From: 66-474 sp044464225
GTDB taxonomy: Bacteria; Pseudomonadota; Gammaproteobacteria; Xanthomonadales; Rhodanobacteraceae
Assembly (NCBI GenBank): GCA_044464225.1
Contig: JBIQLN010000003.1
Location: forward strand, 164,742-228,741
DNA: 64,000 nucleotides
Direction of reading: 5' to 3'
The notes under the pieces are model-generated. The model was not told the DNA's origin and ran no database searches. It saw only the letters and a list, made by a program, of their open reading frames with translations. Below, one piece after another: positions 1 to 8,493 of the stretch. Position 1 is the first letter of the stretch; each line of letters opens with the position of its first letter. A program made the translations under genes and the position numbers.

Positions 1-762
1 GAAGGCCAGTCCGTGCGGGCGATTGAACGTCGCATTCGTCGGGTCGCCATCCGCATTGCCCGCACAGCCGCTGCCGATGACGGCTTGCAGCTTGCCCGCA
101 TGGTCCGTCAGCACGATGCGGTTGTGGCCGGTATCCGCGATCGCGACCAGCGTGGGCGAGACCGCGATGCCGCTCGGTGTCGCCAGGCCGCGCGACTGGA
201 ACTGCTGCGGGCGCAGCGGCAGCTTCGACAGGCTGGCCGCCGCGGGTGCATCCTTCAGGGCGGCTTCGACGGCCGTGGCAAGCTGCTCGTACGACTGTTC
301 GCCGATGAGGGTGTTCCGGATGCTGCCGCCCGGACCGACCAATACCAGTGTCGGCCACGCCTGCACGCCGTAAGCGTTCCACAGGCCCATGTCCGGATCC
401 AGCACGATCGGGTGGCGAAGACCGTAGCGCTGGATGAACGATTCCAGCCCCTGTTTCGTCTTCGATGCGCTGAACTTGGGCGAGTCGATGCCGATCACCA
501 CCAGCCGGTCGCCGAAATGCTCCTGCAATTGCTTTTCCGCGGGCAGCATGTGGACGCAGTTGATGCAGCCGGGCGTGAAGAAATCCAGCAGCACCGCGCG
601 CCCGCGCAGGTCGTTCCAGTCGAGCGGGCGCGACACGTTGAACCACGTCAGGCCCTGCGGGAACGTGATCGCGCGTTGCGCCCATGCGCGCGGCAGGCCC
701 GCCGTCAGCAATCCGGCAGCGATGACGATGGCGGAAACAATGGTGATCAGGATGCGTTTCAT
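1..762 (-). CDS. Thioredoxin-like/NHL-repeat protein (3' end outside window)
   Basis: The gene starts at the ATG complementary to 760-762 and stays open to the left edge, so only the first 254 residues are visible. The order is an N-terminal hydrophobic segment (about residues 3-20), a thioredoxin-like fold with a CINC redox motif (Cys66 and Cys69) in a TPGCINC context, then the beginning of NHL beta-propeller repeats (DTGHNRIV and RPHGLAF motifs near the edge). This layout matches the NHLRC2-like family. The N-terminal hydrophobic stretch suggests export or membrane anchoring, with the redox domain outside the cytoplasm. The family assignment is firm; the substrate is unknown and the C-terminus cannot be seen. 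Confidence 0.75.
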   Translation of the reverse strand, partial: MKRILITIVSAIVIAAGLLTAGLPRAWAQRAITFPQGLTWFNVSRPLDWNDLRGRAVLLDFFTPGCINCVHMLPAEKQLQEHFGDRLVVIGIDSPKFSASKTKQGLESFIQRYGLRHPIVLDPDMGLWNAYGVQAWPTLVLVGPGGSIRNTLIGEQSYEQLATAVEAALKDAPAAASLSKLPLRPQQFQSRGLATPSGIAVSPTLVAIADTGHNRIVLTDHAGKLQAVIGSGCAGNADGDPTNATFNRPHGLAF

Positions 763-792
763 CAGTCGTCCGCCTTCCGAAGTTTCCAAGGA

Positions 793-919
793 TCAGCCCA
801 ACCTGCCAAGGTTGCAGGTTGGGGCTGAGCGCAGCGAAGCCCAACAAAGTCGCGCCGCATCATGCCAGTTGTTTCCGCAACCGTTGGGCTTCTCCCGGAC
901 AAGTCCGGGATCAGCCCAA
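793..919. repeat. Palindromic intergenic repeat (family 2)
   Basis: A near-perfect hairpin (CAGCCCAACCTGC paired with GCAGGTTGGGGCTG) is followed by GAGCGCAGCGAAGCCCAAC and a second inverted motif, GTTGGGCTTC to AGCCCAACC, at 881-919. The block 812-845 matches 20900-20933 at most positions, so this is a dispersed repeat. It lies between convergent 3' and upstream ends and has no coding potential. It may act as a transcription terminator or REP-like element. Confidence 0.55.
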
Positions 920-947
920 CCTATCAAACCGCAAAGCGCGTTTTTAT

Positions 948-1628
948 TCAGTCTGCGCTGCGGGTGAGTGCATACACGCCCGTGTGCAGCGCCGAGACGC
1001 CCTGTTCGGAGAACGATGGCTGCGAAGCCAGGATGTCGCGGTATTCCAGGCGCTCGACCTGCCAGCTCTTGTCGAACAGATCGTGCACCTCGGCATCATC
1101 GACACTGAAGGGCGGTCCCTGCATTTCACCATCGGGGTAGGCCAATGTGATGAGTAGACCGGCGCTACCCGCCGACAATTGCACGTACAACTCGTTGACC
1201 AGCCGCCGGCGCATCGGCGCGCGCATCGCGATCAACGCGGCGCGGTCGTAGAACGCGTTGCACTGCGCAATTGCGGCCGGGTCCACCGCGAACGCATCGC
1301 CATTGATGATTTCGATCTCGCCGCCCGCGGGCGCGTTGGTGATTTCGTAGTGCGTGCCTTCGGCCGTGCTGCGCGTGCGCGCGTGCAACTGGTTCTCGGC
1401 GAGGAACGATTCGATCGCGATCGGCGAAACGTCGATGCCGAGTACCCGCATCCCTTGCTGCGCCAGCCACAGCATGTCCACCGACTTGCCGCACAGCGGT
1501 ACCAGCACGCGCGAGCCGCGCGGCACGTCCAGCGCCGCCCAGTGTTGTTCCAGCAGCGGCATCACTTCCGGACGATGCCAGCCGGTACGCCCCTCGCGCC
1601 AGCGTTTCAGCCAATACTCGGTTTCCAT
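948..1628 (-). CDS. tpm: Thiopurine S-methyltransferase
   Basis: The 226-residue protein is full length for bacterial TPMT. It starts METEYWLKRW and carries the SAM-binding motif VLVPLCGKSVDMLWLAQQG near residue 42, followed by GIDVSPIAIE, and the family signature YDRAALIAMRAPMR. It would transfer methyl groups from SAM to the sulfur, or selenium and tellurium, of thiol compounds in the cytoplasm. Bacterial members are linked to selenite and tellurite methylation. The start ATG lies 73 bp from that of the divergent hutU, so the two share a short promoter region. No cotranscribed partner is seen. Confidence 0.9.
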   Translation of the reverse strand: METEYWLKRWREGRTGWHRPEVMPLLEQHWAALDVPRGSRVLVPLCGKSVDMLWLAQQGMRVLGIDVSPIAIESFLAENQLHARTRSTAEGTHYEITNAPAGGEIEIINGDAFAVDPAAIAQCNAFYDRAALIAMRAPMRRRLVNELYVQLSAGSAGLLITLAYPDGEMQGPPFSVDDAEVHDLFDKSWQVERLEYRDILASQPSFSEQGVSALHTGVYALTRSAD

Positions 1629-1668
1629 CGTGCATGCCTCCGCAGCTCGGGACCCCGTGGCGCATGAC

Positions 1669-1674
1669 TATAAT
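1669..1674 (+). promoter_or_regulatory. Candidate -10 element for hutU
   Basis: A perfect TATAAT sits 28 bp before the hutU ATG. The expected -35 position has no good TTGACA match, so promoter strength or dependence on an activator is uncertain. Confidence 0.5.
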
Positions 1675-1701
1675 CCGTCGATTGTTCGAATTGGAGTTGC
1701 G

Positions 1702-3375
1702 ATGAACGCCCCCACCCGCATCGACACCAAGCGCGTGATCCATCCGCCGCGCGGCACCGAACTTTCCTGCAAGAACTGGCTGATCGAGGCGCCGTACCGG
1801 ATGATCCAGCACAACCTGGATCCGGAAGTCGCGGAGAACCCGGCGGAGCTGGTGGTGTACGGCGGCATCGGCCGCGCCGCGCGCAACTGGGAATGCTTCG
1901 ACGCGATCCTGAAGTCCTTGCGCGAACTGAATCCGGACGAGACCCTGCTGGTGCAATCCGGCAAGCCGGTCGGCGTGTTCAGGACGCACGAAGACGCGCC
2001 GCGCGTGCTGATCGCCAATTCCAATCTGGTGCCGCACTGGGCGACCTGGGAGCACTTCCACGAACTCGACAGGAAGGGCCTGATGATGTTCGGCCAGATG
2101 ACGGCCGGTTCGTGGATCTACATCGGTTCGCAGGGCATCGTGCAGGGCACCTACGAAACCTTCGTCGAGATGGGCCGGCAGAGTTACGGCGGCAATCTGC
2201 GGGGCAAATGGATTCTTACGGCGGGCCTGGGCGGCATGGGCGGCGCGCAGCCGCTGGCGGCGGTGATGGCCGGCGCCTGCATGCTGGCCGTCGAGTGCCA
2301 GCAATCGCGCATCGATTTCCGCTTGAAGACCGGCTACGTCGACGAGCAGGCGAAAGACCTCGATGACGCGCTGGCCCGCATCGAGAAATACACCAAGGCC
2401 GGCGAGGCCAAATCCATCGCGCTGCTCGGCAACGCCGCCGACGTGCTGCCGGAATTGGTGAAGCGCGGCGTGAAACCGGATGCCGTCACCGACCAGACCT
2501 CCGCGCACGATCCGGTCAACGGTTACCTGCCGCAGGGCTGGACGGTCGAGCAGTGGTTCGAGCGCCGCAAGAGCGATCCCGATGGCACGCGCGACGCCGC
2601 CAAGCAGTCGATGAAGACCCACGTCGAGGCCATGCTGGCCTTCCACGCGCAGGGCATCCCGACCTTCGATTACGGCAACAATATCCGCCAGATGGCGTTC
2701 GACGTCGGCTGCCAGAACGCGTTCGACTTTCCGGGTTTCGTGCCGGCCTACGTGCGCCCGCTGTTCTGCCGCGGCATCGGGCCGTTCCGCTGGGTCGCAT
2801 TGAGCGGCGATCCCGAAGACATCCTGAAGACCGACGCCAAGGTCAAGGAACTGATCCCCGACGACAAGCACCTGCACAACTGGCTGGACATGGCCGAGAA
2901 GCGCATTCGCTGGCAGGGCCTGCCGTCGCGCATCTGCTGGGTCGGCCTGGGCCAGCGCGACAAGCTGGGTCTCGCGTTCAACGAGATGGTGCGCAAGGGC
3001 GAACTGAAGGCGCCCGTGTGCATCGGCCGCGATCACCTCGATTCCGGTTCCGTCGCCTCACCCAACCGCGAGACCGAATCCATGCGCGACGGCAGCGACG
3101 CCGTGTCCGACTGGCCGCTGCTCAACGCGCTGCTCAACACCGCCAGCGGCGCGACCTGGGTGTCGTTCCACCACGGCGGCGGAGTAGGGATGGGCTACTC
3201 GCAACACGCGGGACTCGTGATCGTCTGCGACGGCACCCCCGAAGCCGACAAGCGCATCGCCCGCGTGCTGTGGAACGATCCGGGCACCGGCGTGATGCGC
3301 CACGCCGACGCGGGTTACCCGGAAGCCATTGAGTGCGCGAGGAATAAAGGGCTTAACTTGCCGATGATGCTTTAA
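1702..3375 (+). CDS. hutU: Urocanate hydratase
   Basis: The 557-residue protein has the normal urocanase length. It contains the NAD-binding glycine-rich motif GLGGMGGAQPL near residue 174 and the conserved blocks DQTSAHDPVNGYLPQGW and FPGFVPAYVRPLFCRGIG. It catalyses hydration of urocanate to imidazolonepropionate, the second step of histidine degradation, in the cytoplasm. No hutH, hutI, hutG or hutC lies next to it, so the rest of the pathway must be elsewhere or absent. The start is the ATG at 1702; an upstream in-frame extension lacks family similarity. Its last 23 bp overlap the end of the convergent AvcD-type gene. Confidence 0.95.
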   Translation: MNAPTRIDTKRVIHPPRGTELSCKNWLIEAPYRMIQHNLDPEVAENPAELVVYGGIGRAARNWECFDAILKSLRELNPDETLLVQSGKPVGVFRTHEDAPRVLIANSNLVPHWATWEHFHELDRKGLMMFGQMTAGSWIYIGSQGIVQGTYETFVEMGRQSYGGNLRGKWILTAGLGGMGGAQPLAAVMAGACMLAVECQQSRIDFRLKTGYVDEQAKDLDDALARIEKYTKAGEAKSIALLGNAADVLPELVKRGVKPDAVTDQTSAHDPVNGYLPQGWTVEQWFERRKSDPDGTRDAAKQSMKTHVEAMLAFHAQGIPTFDYGNNIRQMAFDVGCQNAFDFPGFVPAYVRPLFCRGIGPFRWVALSGDPEDILKTDAKVKELIPDDKHLHNWLDMAEKRIRWQGLPSRICWVGLGQRDKLGLAFNEMVRKGELKAPVCIGRDHLDSGSVASPNRETESMRDGSDAVSDWPLLNALLNTASGATWVSFHHGGGVGMGYSQHAGLVIVCDGTPEADKRIARVLWNDPGTGVMRHADAGYPEAIECARNKGLNLPMML

Positions 3376-5080
3376 AAAGTACCTGCTGAGGGTCATTGCT
3401 CAGTCGAGCCAAGTATTCGTCTTTTATCGGCAAAATGGCTCCATATAACCTATGGTATGCATGGCCGACTGCGCCACTAAAGAGCTTCATTTTCGGACGT
3501 GCGTTCTCGTCGCCCGAGCTCAAGATATGCGTGCTCGAAATTCCCGGGTAAGGGTCAACGTAAACGATCTCCTTGATGCCGAGCTGGAAAGCTTTCTTCG
3601 AACAAAGCTCGCAAGGGCTCGCGGTAGTGTACAAGTAGCCTCTCTCGATTCCGCTACTTCCGTGCTTCGCTAGTTGGAGGAATGCATTCTCTTCTGCATG
3701 AAGAGAGCGGGTATGCACTTGATTGTCTGTCTTTTTCGATTTGTTGTACTCGCGTTTAAAGCAATATGGGCACGGAAGCCCCACTTCTTTGAGTTCAGCT
3801 CTATTAGAGTAGGTCTGATTGAGTTGAGCTAAAAATGCTTTATCCGTTTTCTCGAATTTGCTAAAAGCATTCACATCACCACCAGTGACTAAGTCATCCA
3901 CATCTCGCAGAAGACATGGCACTTGACCCTTCGGAACATCGTTCCACCCGACAGCTTTTATCGAATAGTTCTCGTCCGCAACTGCGGCACCTACTTGGCG
4001 CGAAATGCAACCACTATTCAGTTTTGCAACGAAGGCCAGCTGCATGCATCGCTCTTCCCTGGTAGGAGTTACTAATCCGGGCCGCAGCATAAGCGAAACG
4101 TATCTAATAAGCTGTGCGTTGAGGTACCGCTTATTCTGATTGAACTCAGATGATTTGCCTGAATTCGCTATAAATATATCTGCCTTTTGAATGCAATCCT
4201 GCAGATTCTGGGAAACAAAGTTGTCGTAATTATCAAGTTGCTTTTTATTATCGGAATATTCCCTATCGTCAATAGCTTTTATTCCACCCTTTGTAAGATT
4301 TAGTTGCTCCAGTCTCTCAACACGATCTTCGTCGTCACACGTAACGGCTATCGCGTAAAAAGCTGCAAATTGGTCGCGAAGATAAACAAGCTCAAGCGAA
4401 TTACGAACCGCATCGATTACGACCCGAACACTTTTAGTTTTTGACGCCTGTTCATGTTTAAAGGCGGCTTTTGCGAGTCTTTTTACGTATCGTATTAGCG
4501 AGAACAATTGAGATGGTGCAATGTCGGTTGAGAGTGGATTGCCGCTAAGTCTGATGTTATTACCAAGTGTTTGGAAGATGGAAGTGTACTGTGTTGCTAA
4601 AGCTATCTTTGCTGCATGCGCCTGCGCTCTCAGGCTGTCGTTATAAAAACACCATGCGCCAGTTTCCCGGCCATGGTTTCCGTTTTCAATGCAGTCACTG
4701 AAATCGCTGTAGGTCGGTTGCTCGCGCAGTTCGTCGAGAATGTTCAAAATCTTTTTGACGTCCGTTACTTTGTGCTCTTTCAGCAATTCTGCAATGTCGA
4801 TATTGGATTTCGCCAGCAAGCAACCAAATATCAATGTGGACACCGTGATGATTTTAAATGGCTCCCACTGCTTTGCACACAAACGTTTGGCGATGTCGAG
4901 TTTCCTTCTCTCAGGCTCGGAAAGGTCCGATGGAGTAGTGGAGACGTCCGCAAAAGGTCTAGACAAGATTTCGGCAGCGGTGGTGCACCCGCTTCCCGTG
5001 CGGCCAGTGAGAGCGACGACCAAGAGGTCCGTGCGCTCTCGATAAGCCGCTTCTATCCCCTCATAGATGTTGCTCGACAT
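3353..5080 (-). CDS. avcD: Anti-phage dCTP deaminase, AvcD-like
   Basis: The 575-residue protein joins an N-terminal P-loop NTPase domain (Walker A GRTGSGCTT, residues 26-34) to a C-terminal cytidine/dCMP deaminase domain with HAEEN (His461, Glu463) and PCELC (Cys490, Cys493) zinc and catalytic motifs. A second CPYC pair lies between them. This architecture is that of defence dCTP deaminases (AvcD), which deplete dCTP and dCMP on phage infection. ATG at 5080 is preferred over TTG at 5086 because AGGGG sits 7 bases upstream. The gene is visibly AT-richer than its neighbours and uses different codons, indicating transfer. Its final codons are antisense to the hutU 3' end. A metabolic dCMP deaminase is the alternative, but those lack the NTPase half. 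Confidence 0.82.
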   Translation of the reverse strand: MSSNIYEGIEAAYRERTDLLVVALTGRTGSGCTTAAEILSRPFADVSTTPSDLSEPERRKLDIAKRLCAKQWEPFKIITVSTLIFGCLLAKSNIDIAELLKEHKVTDVKKILNILDELREQPTYSDFSDCIENGNHGRETGAWCFYNDSLRAQAHAAKIALATQYTSIFQTLGNNIRLSGNPLSTDIAPSQLFSLIRYVKRLAKAAFKHEQASKTKSVRVVIDAVRNSLELVYLRDQFAAFYAIAVTCDDEDRVERLEQLNLTKGGIKAIDDREYSDNKKQLDNYDNFVSQNLQDCIQKADIFIANSGKSSEFNQNKRYLNAQLIRYVSLMLRPGLVTPTREERCMQLAFVAKLNSGCISRQVGAAVADENYSIKAVGWNDVPKGQVPCLLRDVDDLVTGGDVNAFSKFEKTDKAFLAQLNQTYSNRAELKEVGLPCPYCFKREYNKSKKTDNQVHTRSLHAEENAFLQLAKHGSSGIERGYLYTTASPCELCSKKAFQLGIKEIVYVDPYPGISSTHILSSGDENARPKMKLFSGAVGHAYHRLYGAILPIKDEYLARLSNDPQQVLFKASSAS

Positions 5081-5107
5081 AGCCAATCCCCTGTTTTCGT
5101 GAGTAGC

Positions 5108-5136
5108 GATTTACCACCAACTTAGTTGCTTGTCTA
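5108..5136 (-). promoter_or_regulatory. Candidate avcD promoter
   Basis: On the minus strand, TAGACA and TAAATC are separated by 17 bases, 28 bases before the preferred avcD ATG. Both are imperfect sigma-70 hexamers. In Vibrio the AvcD activity is held by an upstream small RNA (AvcI); only about 120 bp separate avcD from the next gene here, so such an RNA would have to overlap this region or the gene. Confidence 0.3.
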
Positions 5137-5205
5137 GACGAAGGCCCGAACGGTTGTCGCGCTGTCCGCTACTTCGAGCGGTTCGCGAGCGCCTTAAAAA
5201 AGATG

Positions 5206-5814
5206 TCAGGGACAATTTTCGCGTAGAGGCACGAGGCTGCCTCGGCCCTGCGTAGCATCGGCTACCAAGCGGGCGAGGTCAGATTCCTGGCCTGACGGCA
5301 CGGCCAAGATGGCCGTCACCGCGAGTGCCCCGTAGGTCGTGTTTTCGATCGCGATGCCGCGTTCGCGGATACGTCCCTCCAGCAGCGACCATTGGGCGAA
5401 GTCACAGCGGAGCGTCATGTACGTCACATGGACGATGGGCTGTCTGGCGGCCTGTTGCAGGCACTGCGCGGCCGTACCGCCGTAGGCGCGGATGAGACCG
5501 CCGATGCCAAGTTTGATGCCGCCGAACCAACGTGTGACCACGACGATCGTGCGGTCGAAATCTTGCCCGTCGATGGCGGTCAGAATGGGTTTGCCAGCAC
5601 TGCTGGAAGGCTCGCCGTCGTCATTGAAGCGGTAGGCCTGTCCCATGCGGTAGGCCCAGCAATGATGGCCGCCGCCGTTGCCGCGCAGGCTGTTGACAAA
5701 TGCCATGGCGGCTTCGGCCGAGCTTGCTGGCGCTGCTTGTGCGAGGAAGCGGCTCTTCTTGATTTCGACTGCGTGCGAGCAGGGTGCAGCCAGCGTGGCG
5801 AGTTGATCGTTCAT
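5206..5814 (-). CDS. yigZ: YigZ/IMPACT-family protein
   Basis: The 202-residue protein has the UPF0029 (IMPACT) N-terminal domain with GGGHHCWAYR and the hallmark FNDDGEPSSSAGKPIL, then VVVTRWFGGIKLGIGGLIRAYG, followed by a DUF1949-type C-terminal domain. Length matches E. coli YigZ. Members are thought to bind RNA or ribosome-associated factors in the cytoplasm, but the bacterial role is unsettled. ATG at 5814 gives the canonical start. It is the first ordinary high-GC gene to the right of the avcD insertion. Confidence 0.85.
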   Translation of the reverse strand: MNDQLATLAAPCSHAVEIKKSRFLAQAAPASSAEAAMAFVNSLRGNGGGHHCWAYRMGQAYRFNDDGEPSSSAGKPILTAIDGQDFDRTIVVVTRWFGGIKLGIGGLIRAYGGTAAQCLQQAARQPIVHVTYMTLRCDFAQWSLLEGRIRERGIAIENTTYGALAVTAILAVPSGQESDLARLVADATQGRGSLVPLRENCP

Positions 5815-5888
5815 GTGATGGAACGCGGATTGGTTTCGATCATCGGAAAACCCGTCATGAAATTCGTATCTCGGCTACAGCCGCCCCG

Positions 5889-7001
5889 TCACTGTCGCAT
5901 GCAGCGCTGATAGCGTGCGTCCACGCGCGTGGCAAACCATGCCGTGGTCAGCTTGCGGGTGATCTTGGGGCTGTCCAGTTCGATGGACGGGATCATGGCG
6001 CGAGGCAGCGGCTTGCCTGCGCGCGCGTCCGCCAGCACATAGATGCGGGCATAAAGCGCAGTGTCGTCGAAATCCAGGCGACCGCTGCGTTGCAGTGCCT
6101 TGCGAATGGCGCGGTCATCCATGCCAAGCTCGCTGGCCATGGTGCGCACGGCGCGTTCGGTTTGCCCGGGCCGATCCAATGGCGCGCCTGGTGCAAGCAG
6201 GTCTCCGTCGAGTGCCAGCGGGATGCCTGTGGCGATGCTTACCGCGTTCTGGAACGCGGCATTGCGGCTCGCGTATCGGCCGGCGTTGTAGTCGGCGAAG
6301 CGATACACCTTGCGCGTGTAGGGAGTCTGGTAGCCCAGCAGGTGCATGATGCCGAAATACAGTCCACCGCGGCGCGTGAATACTTCGTCGCGCGCGCTGC
6401 TCGCGATCGGGTACGGGTAATCGACGGCATGCGCTTCGGCAAACCCGATGTTGACCTGCATCGGTCCGCCGGTTTCCACCGGATTGAAGTCCGCGAAGAG
6501 AAGTTTGCCCAAGGGCACGCTGGCGATCAGGTCTTCGTAGATGCGGCTCAGCTCGCGCTCGGTGTGCGCATGCCGCAGGCGGTCACTGTACGAACGACCG
6601 TCCGGCGAGTGGATCTTCAGTGCGGCATCGACCAGGAATTCCGGTATGTGGTGCGCGGCGGCGCGGCGGTCGATCTCCTTGCGTGCAATGCGCGGCAGGT
6701 CGGGTACGCCGGGGTCGGCGTGGAAGCCGGATTCCTGCGCGACCACCGCCAGTACCGCGCAGATGTTCTCCGGATTCGGAGTGATGTTTTGCGTGCTGAA
6801 TGCCGTCTGGATGTCCGCGGCCCAGCCGTTGCGGTCCGGCGCGTCGACGGGCATGCGCTCCACGATCTCGGCGCGAATTTGCGACGGCGGTAAACGTTGG
6901 GCCTGCGGAGTCGGCCTGGTGGCGCACGCCGCCAGCAGCAGCGGCAGGCACCACGCTGCAACCGTGAGCGCGCGGCAGCGAAGTGACATCGAACGGGTCA
7001 T
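5889..7001 (-). CDS. DUF1615 family lipoprotein
   Basis: The 370-residue product begins with a signal sequence ending in the lipobox LLLAAC, so it is probably an outer-membrane lipoprotein. The body contains VAQESGFHADPGVPDLPRIARKEI, GGPMQVNIGF and FADYNAGRYASRNAAFQ, which match my recollection of DUF1615 proteins and vaguely resemble lytic transglycosylase sequence (ES, GxMQ and NAG-type motifs). A peptidoglycan role is therefore possible but inferred. ATG at 7001 was chosen because it precedes the signal peptide directly; ATG at 6989 is an alternative. Expressed divergently from the sugar dehydrogenase. Confidence 0.7.
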   Translation of the reverse strand: MTRSMSLRCRALTVAAWCLPLLLAACATRPTPQAQRLPPSQIRAEIVERMPVDAPDRNGWAADIQTAFSTQNITPNPENICAVLAVVAQESGFHADPGVPDLPRIARKEIDRRAAAHHIPEFLVDAALKIHSPDGRSYSDRLRHAHTERELSRIYEDLIASVPLGKLLFADFNPVETGGPMQVNIGFAEAHAVDYPYPIASSARDEVFTRRGGLYFGIMHLLGYQTPYTRKVYRFADYNAGRYASRNAAFQNAVSIATGIPLALDGDLLAPGAPLDRPGQTERAVRTMASELGMDDRAIRKALQRSGRLDFDDTALYARIYVLADARAGKPLPRAMIPSIELDSPKITRKLTTAWFATRVDARYQRCMRQ

Positions 7002-7129
7002 GCACGCAGCATACTGAAATCGTCCGGTTCGACGTGGTCGTCCGGTGCACATGGCGGCAACGACGGAACCGTCGCACGGTAGGCATGCGGGTACTAGGAT
7101 GGCCCGGGTCCACCCTGACGCAAGGAACC

Positions 7130-8350
7130 ATGCAAATGACGAAGCAGGCAATCACCGCCCTTCTCATGGCGCTGCTGGCGAGCGCCGCATACGCGCAGAC
7201 CAATGCCGGCGAACAGAAGGCCGATCCGAATCTTCCCTTCAATGTCACGAAGGTGGCCAGTTTCGATCTGCCCTGGCGCATCGCGTTCCTGCCCGCTGGC
7301 CACATGCTGGTGACGGAGAAGGTCGGCCGCGTCGATCTTGTCACGCCGCAGGGTGCCAAGACCGAACTCGGCGGCGTCCCGCCCAGCTATTACGAAGGCC
7401 AGAACGGCATGCTGGGCGTCTTCCTCTCGCCCCGTTACGCCACCGACCACGACGTGTATCTCACCTATGTCGAACCGGGCCACTACGGCGGTGGCTTGGC
7501 ACTGGGGCGCGGAAAACTCGTGCTGGACGGCAAACCCCGGCTGGAAGGCTTCAAGGTGTTGTGGCGCCAGGTGCCGCCGGGCAAAGGCGGCCAGCCCGGC
7601 GGCCAGATCGCCTTCTCGCCGGATGGCAAATACCTCTTCCTCACGGTGGGCGACCGCCAGCGGATGACCCCCGCGCAGGACATCAACCAGCCGGAAGGCA
7701 AGATCCTGCGGCTGACGCTGGATGGCAAGCCGGCGCCGGGCAATCCGTGGGCAGGCAAGGCCGGCGCCCGCACCATTCCGCTGATCGATCCGCCCGCCGA
7801 TACCGAAGCCGCCAAGACTGCGCCGGTGGTGAGCACCTACACGTTCCCCGGGCCCAACCTGACGCCGGCCGAGACCTGGGCCACCGGCTTTCGCACGCCG
7901 TACGGCCTTGCCTTCGCGCGCGATGGCCGGCTGTGGGAACTCGAGCATGGCCCGCGCGGCGGCGACGAACTGAACCTGATCGAGCCCGGCAAGAACTACG
8001 GCTGGCCGCTGGTCTCCTACGGCGTCAATTACAACGGCGTGCCCATTCCCGACCCCGATACCCGGCCCGATCTCGCCAAGCCGGTGATCTACTGGGTGCC
8101 GGTGATCGCGCCGGGCAACCTCATGTTCTACAAGGGCAGCGTCTTCCCCTGGAATGGCAGCGCCCTGATCAGCGGCCTGGCCTGCGAATGCATTGTCCGC
8201 GTCACGTTCGACGGCAAGGGCGGCGCCACCGCGGCGCAGCGCTGGAACATCGGCAAACGCGTCCGCGATATCGAACAGGCGCCGGACGGCACGCTGTGGA
8301 TGCTGGAAGACGCCAGGGGCGGCGGCCTGTACCACCTCACGCCGAAATGA
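7130..8350 (+). CDS. PQQ-dependent sugar dehydrogenase family protein
   Basis: The 406-residue protein has a signal peptide ending AYAQ (about residue 23), so it is periplasmic. It contains the Asd/soluble glucose dehydrogenase beta-propeller motifs: LPWRIAFLPAGHMLVTEKVGRV, EGQNGMLGVFLSPRY, and GFRTPYGLAFARDGRLWELEHGPRGGDELNLI. Family members oxidise aldose sugars with PQQ and calcium. No PQQ biosynthesis genes are in the window, so the cofactor source is unknown. The start MQMTK follows AAGGAACC. The upstream gene is divergent and REP-like repeats follow the stop. Confidence 0.85.
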   Translation: MQMTKQAITALLMALLASAAYAQTNAGEQKADPNLPFNVTKVASFDLPWRIAFLPAGHMLVTEKVGRVDLVTPQGAKTELGGVPPSYYEGQNGMLGVFLSPRYATDHDVYLTYVEPGHYGGGLALGRGKLVLDGKPRLEGFKVLWRQVPPGKGGQPGGQIAFSPDGKYLFLTVGDRQRMTPAQDINQPEGKILRLTLDGKPAPGNPWAGKAGARTIPLIDPPADTEAAKTAPVVSTYTFPGPNLTPAETWATGFRTPYGLAFARDGRLWELEHGPRGGDELNLIEPGKNYGWPLVSYGVNYNGVPIPDPDTRPDLAKPVIYWVPVIAPGNLMFYKGSVFPWNGSALISGLACECIVRVTFDGKGGATAAQRWNIGKRVRDIEQAPDGTLWMLEDARGGGLYHLTPK

Positions 8351-8365
8351 TTCGAGAGCACGCGC

Positions 8366-8446
8366 AGGGCGGGAGTAGCGCAGCGAATCCCACCGCGTAC
8401 GTATGAAAACGGCGGGATGCGCCGCTGCGCGGCTGCTCCCGCCCTA
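8366..8446. repeat. REP-like inverted pair (family 1)
   Basis: AGGGCGGGAGTAGCGCAGCG at 8366-8385 and GGCGGGATGCGCCGCTGCG with GCTGCTCCCGCCCT at 8411-8446 are inverted copies of one motif. The same GGCGGGATGCGCTGC...CTCCCGCC palindrome recurs at 11604, 20828 and 30871. It sits between convergent genes and could form a long stem in RNA. Confidence 0.65.
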
Positions 8447-8493
8447 CGTTTCAGGTGTCGAACAAAGCGAGGTCGAGGCCGTCCCGACGACCG

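Noticed and set aside
1702..3375. hutU as part of a complete hut operon
   Set aside because: Neighbours are tpm and a defence gene; no other hut gene is in the window.
5206..7001. yigZ and the DUF1615 gene as part of a defence island with avcD
   Set aside because: Both have core-like composition and ordinary families; no second defence gene is visible.
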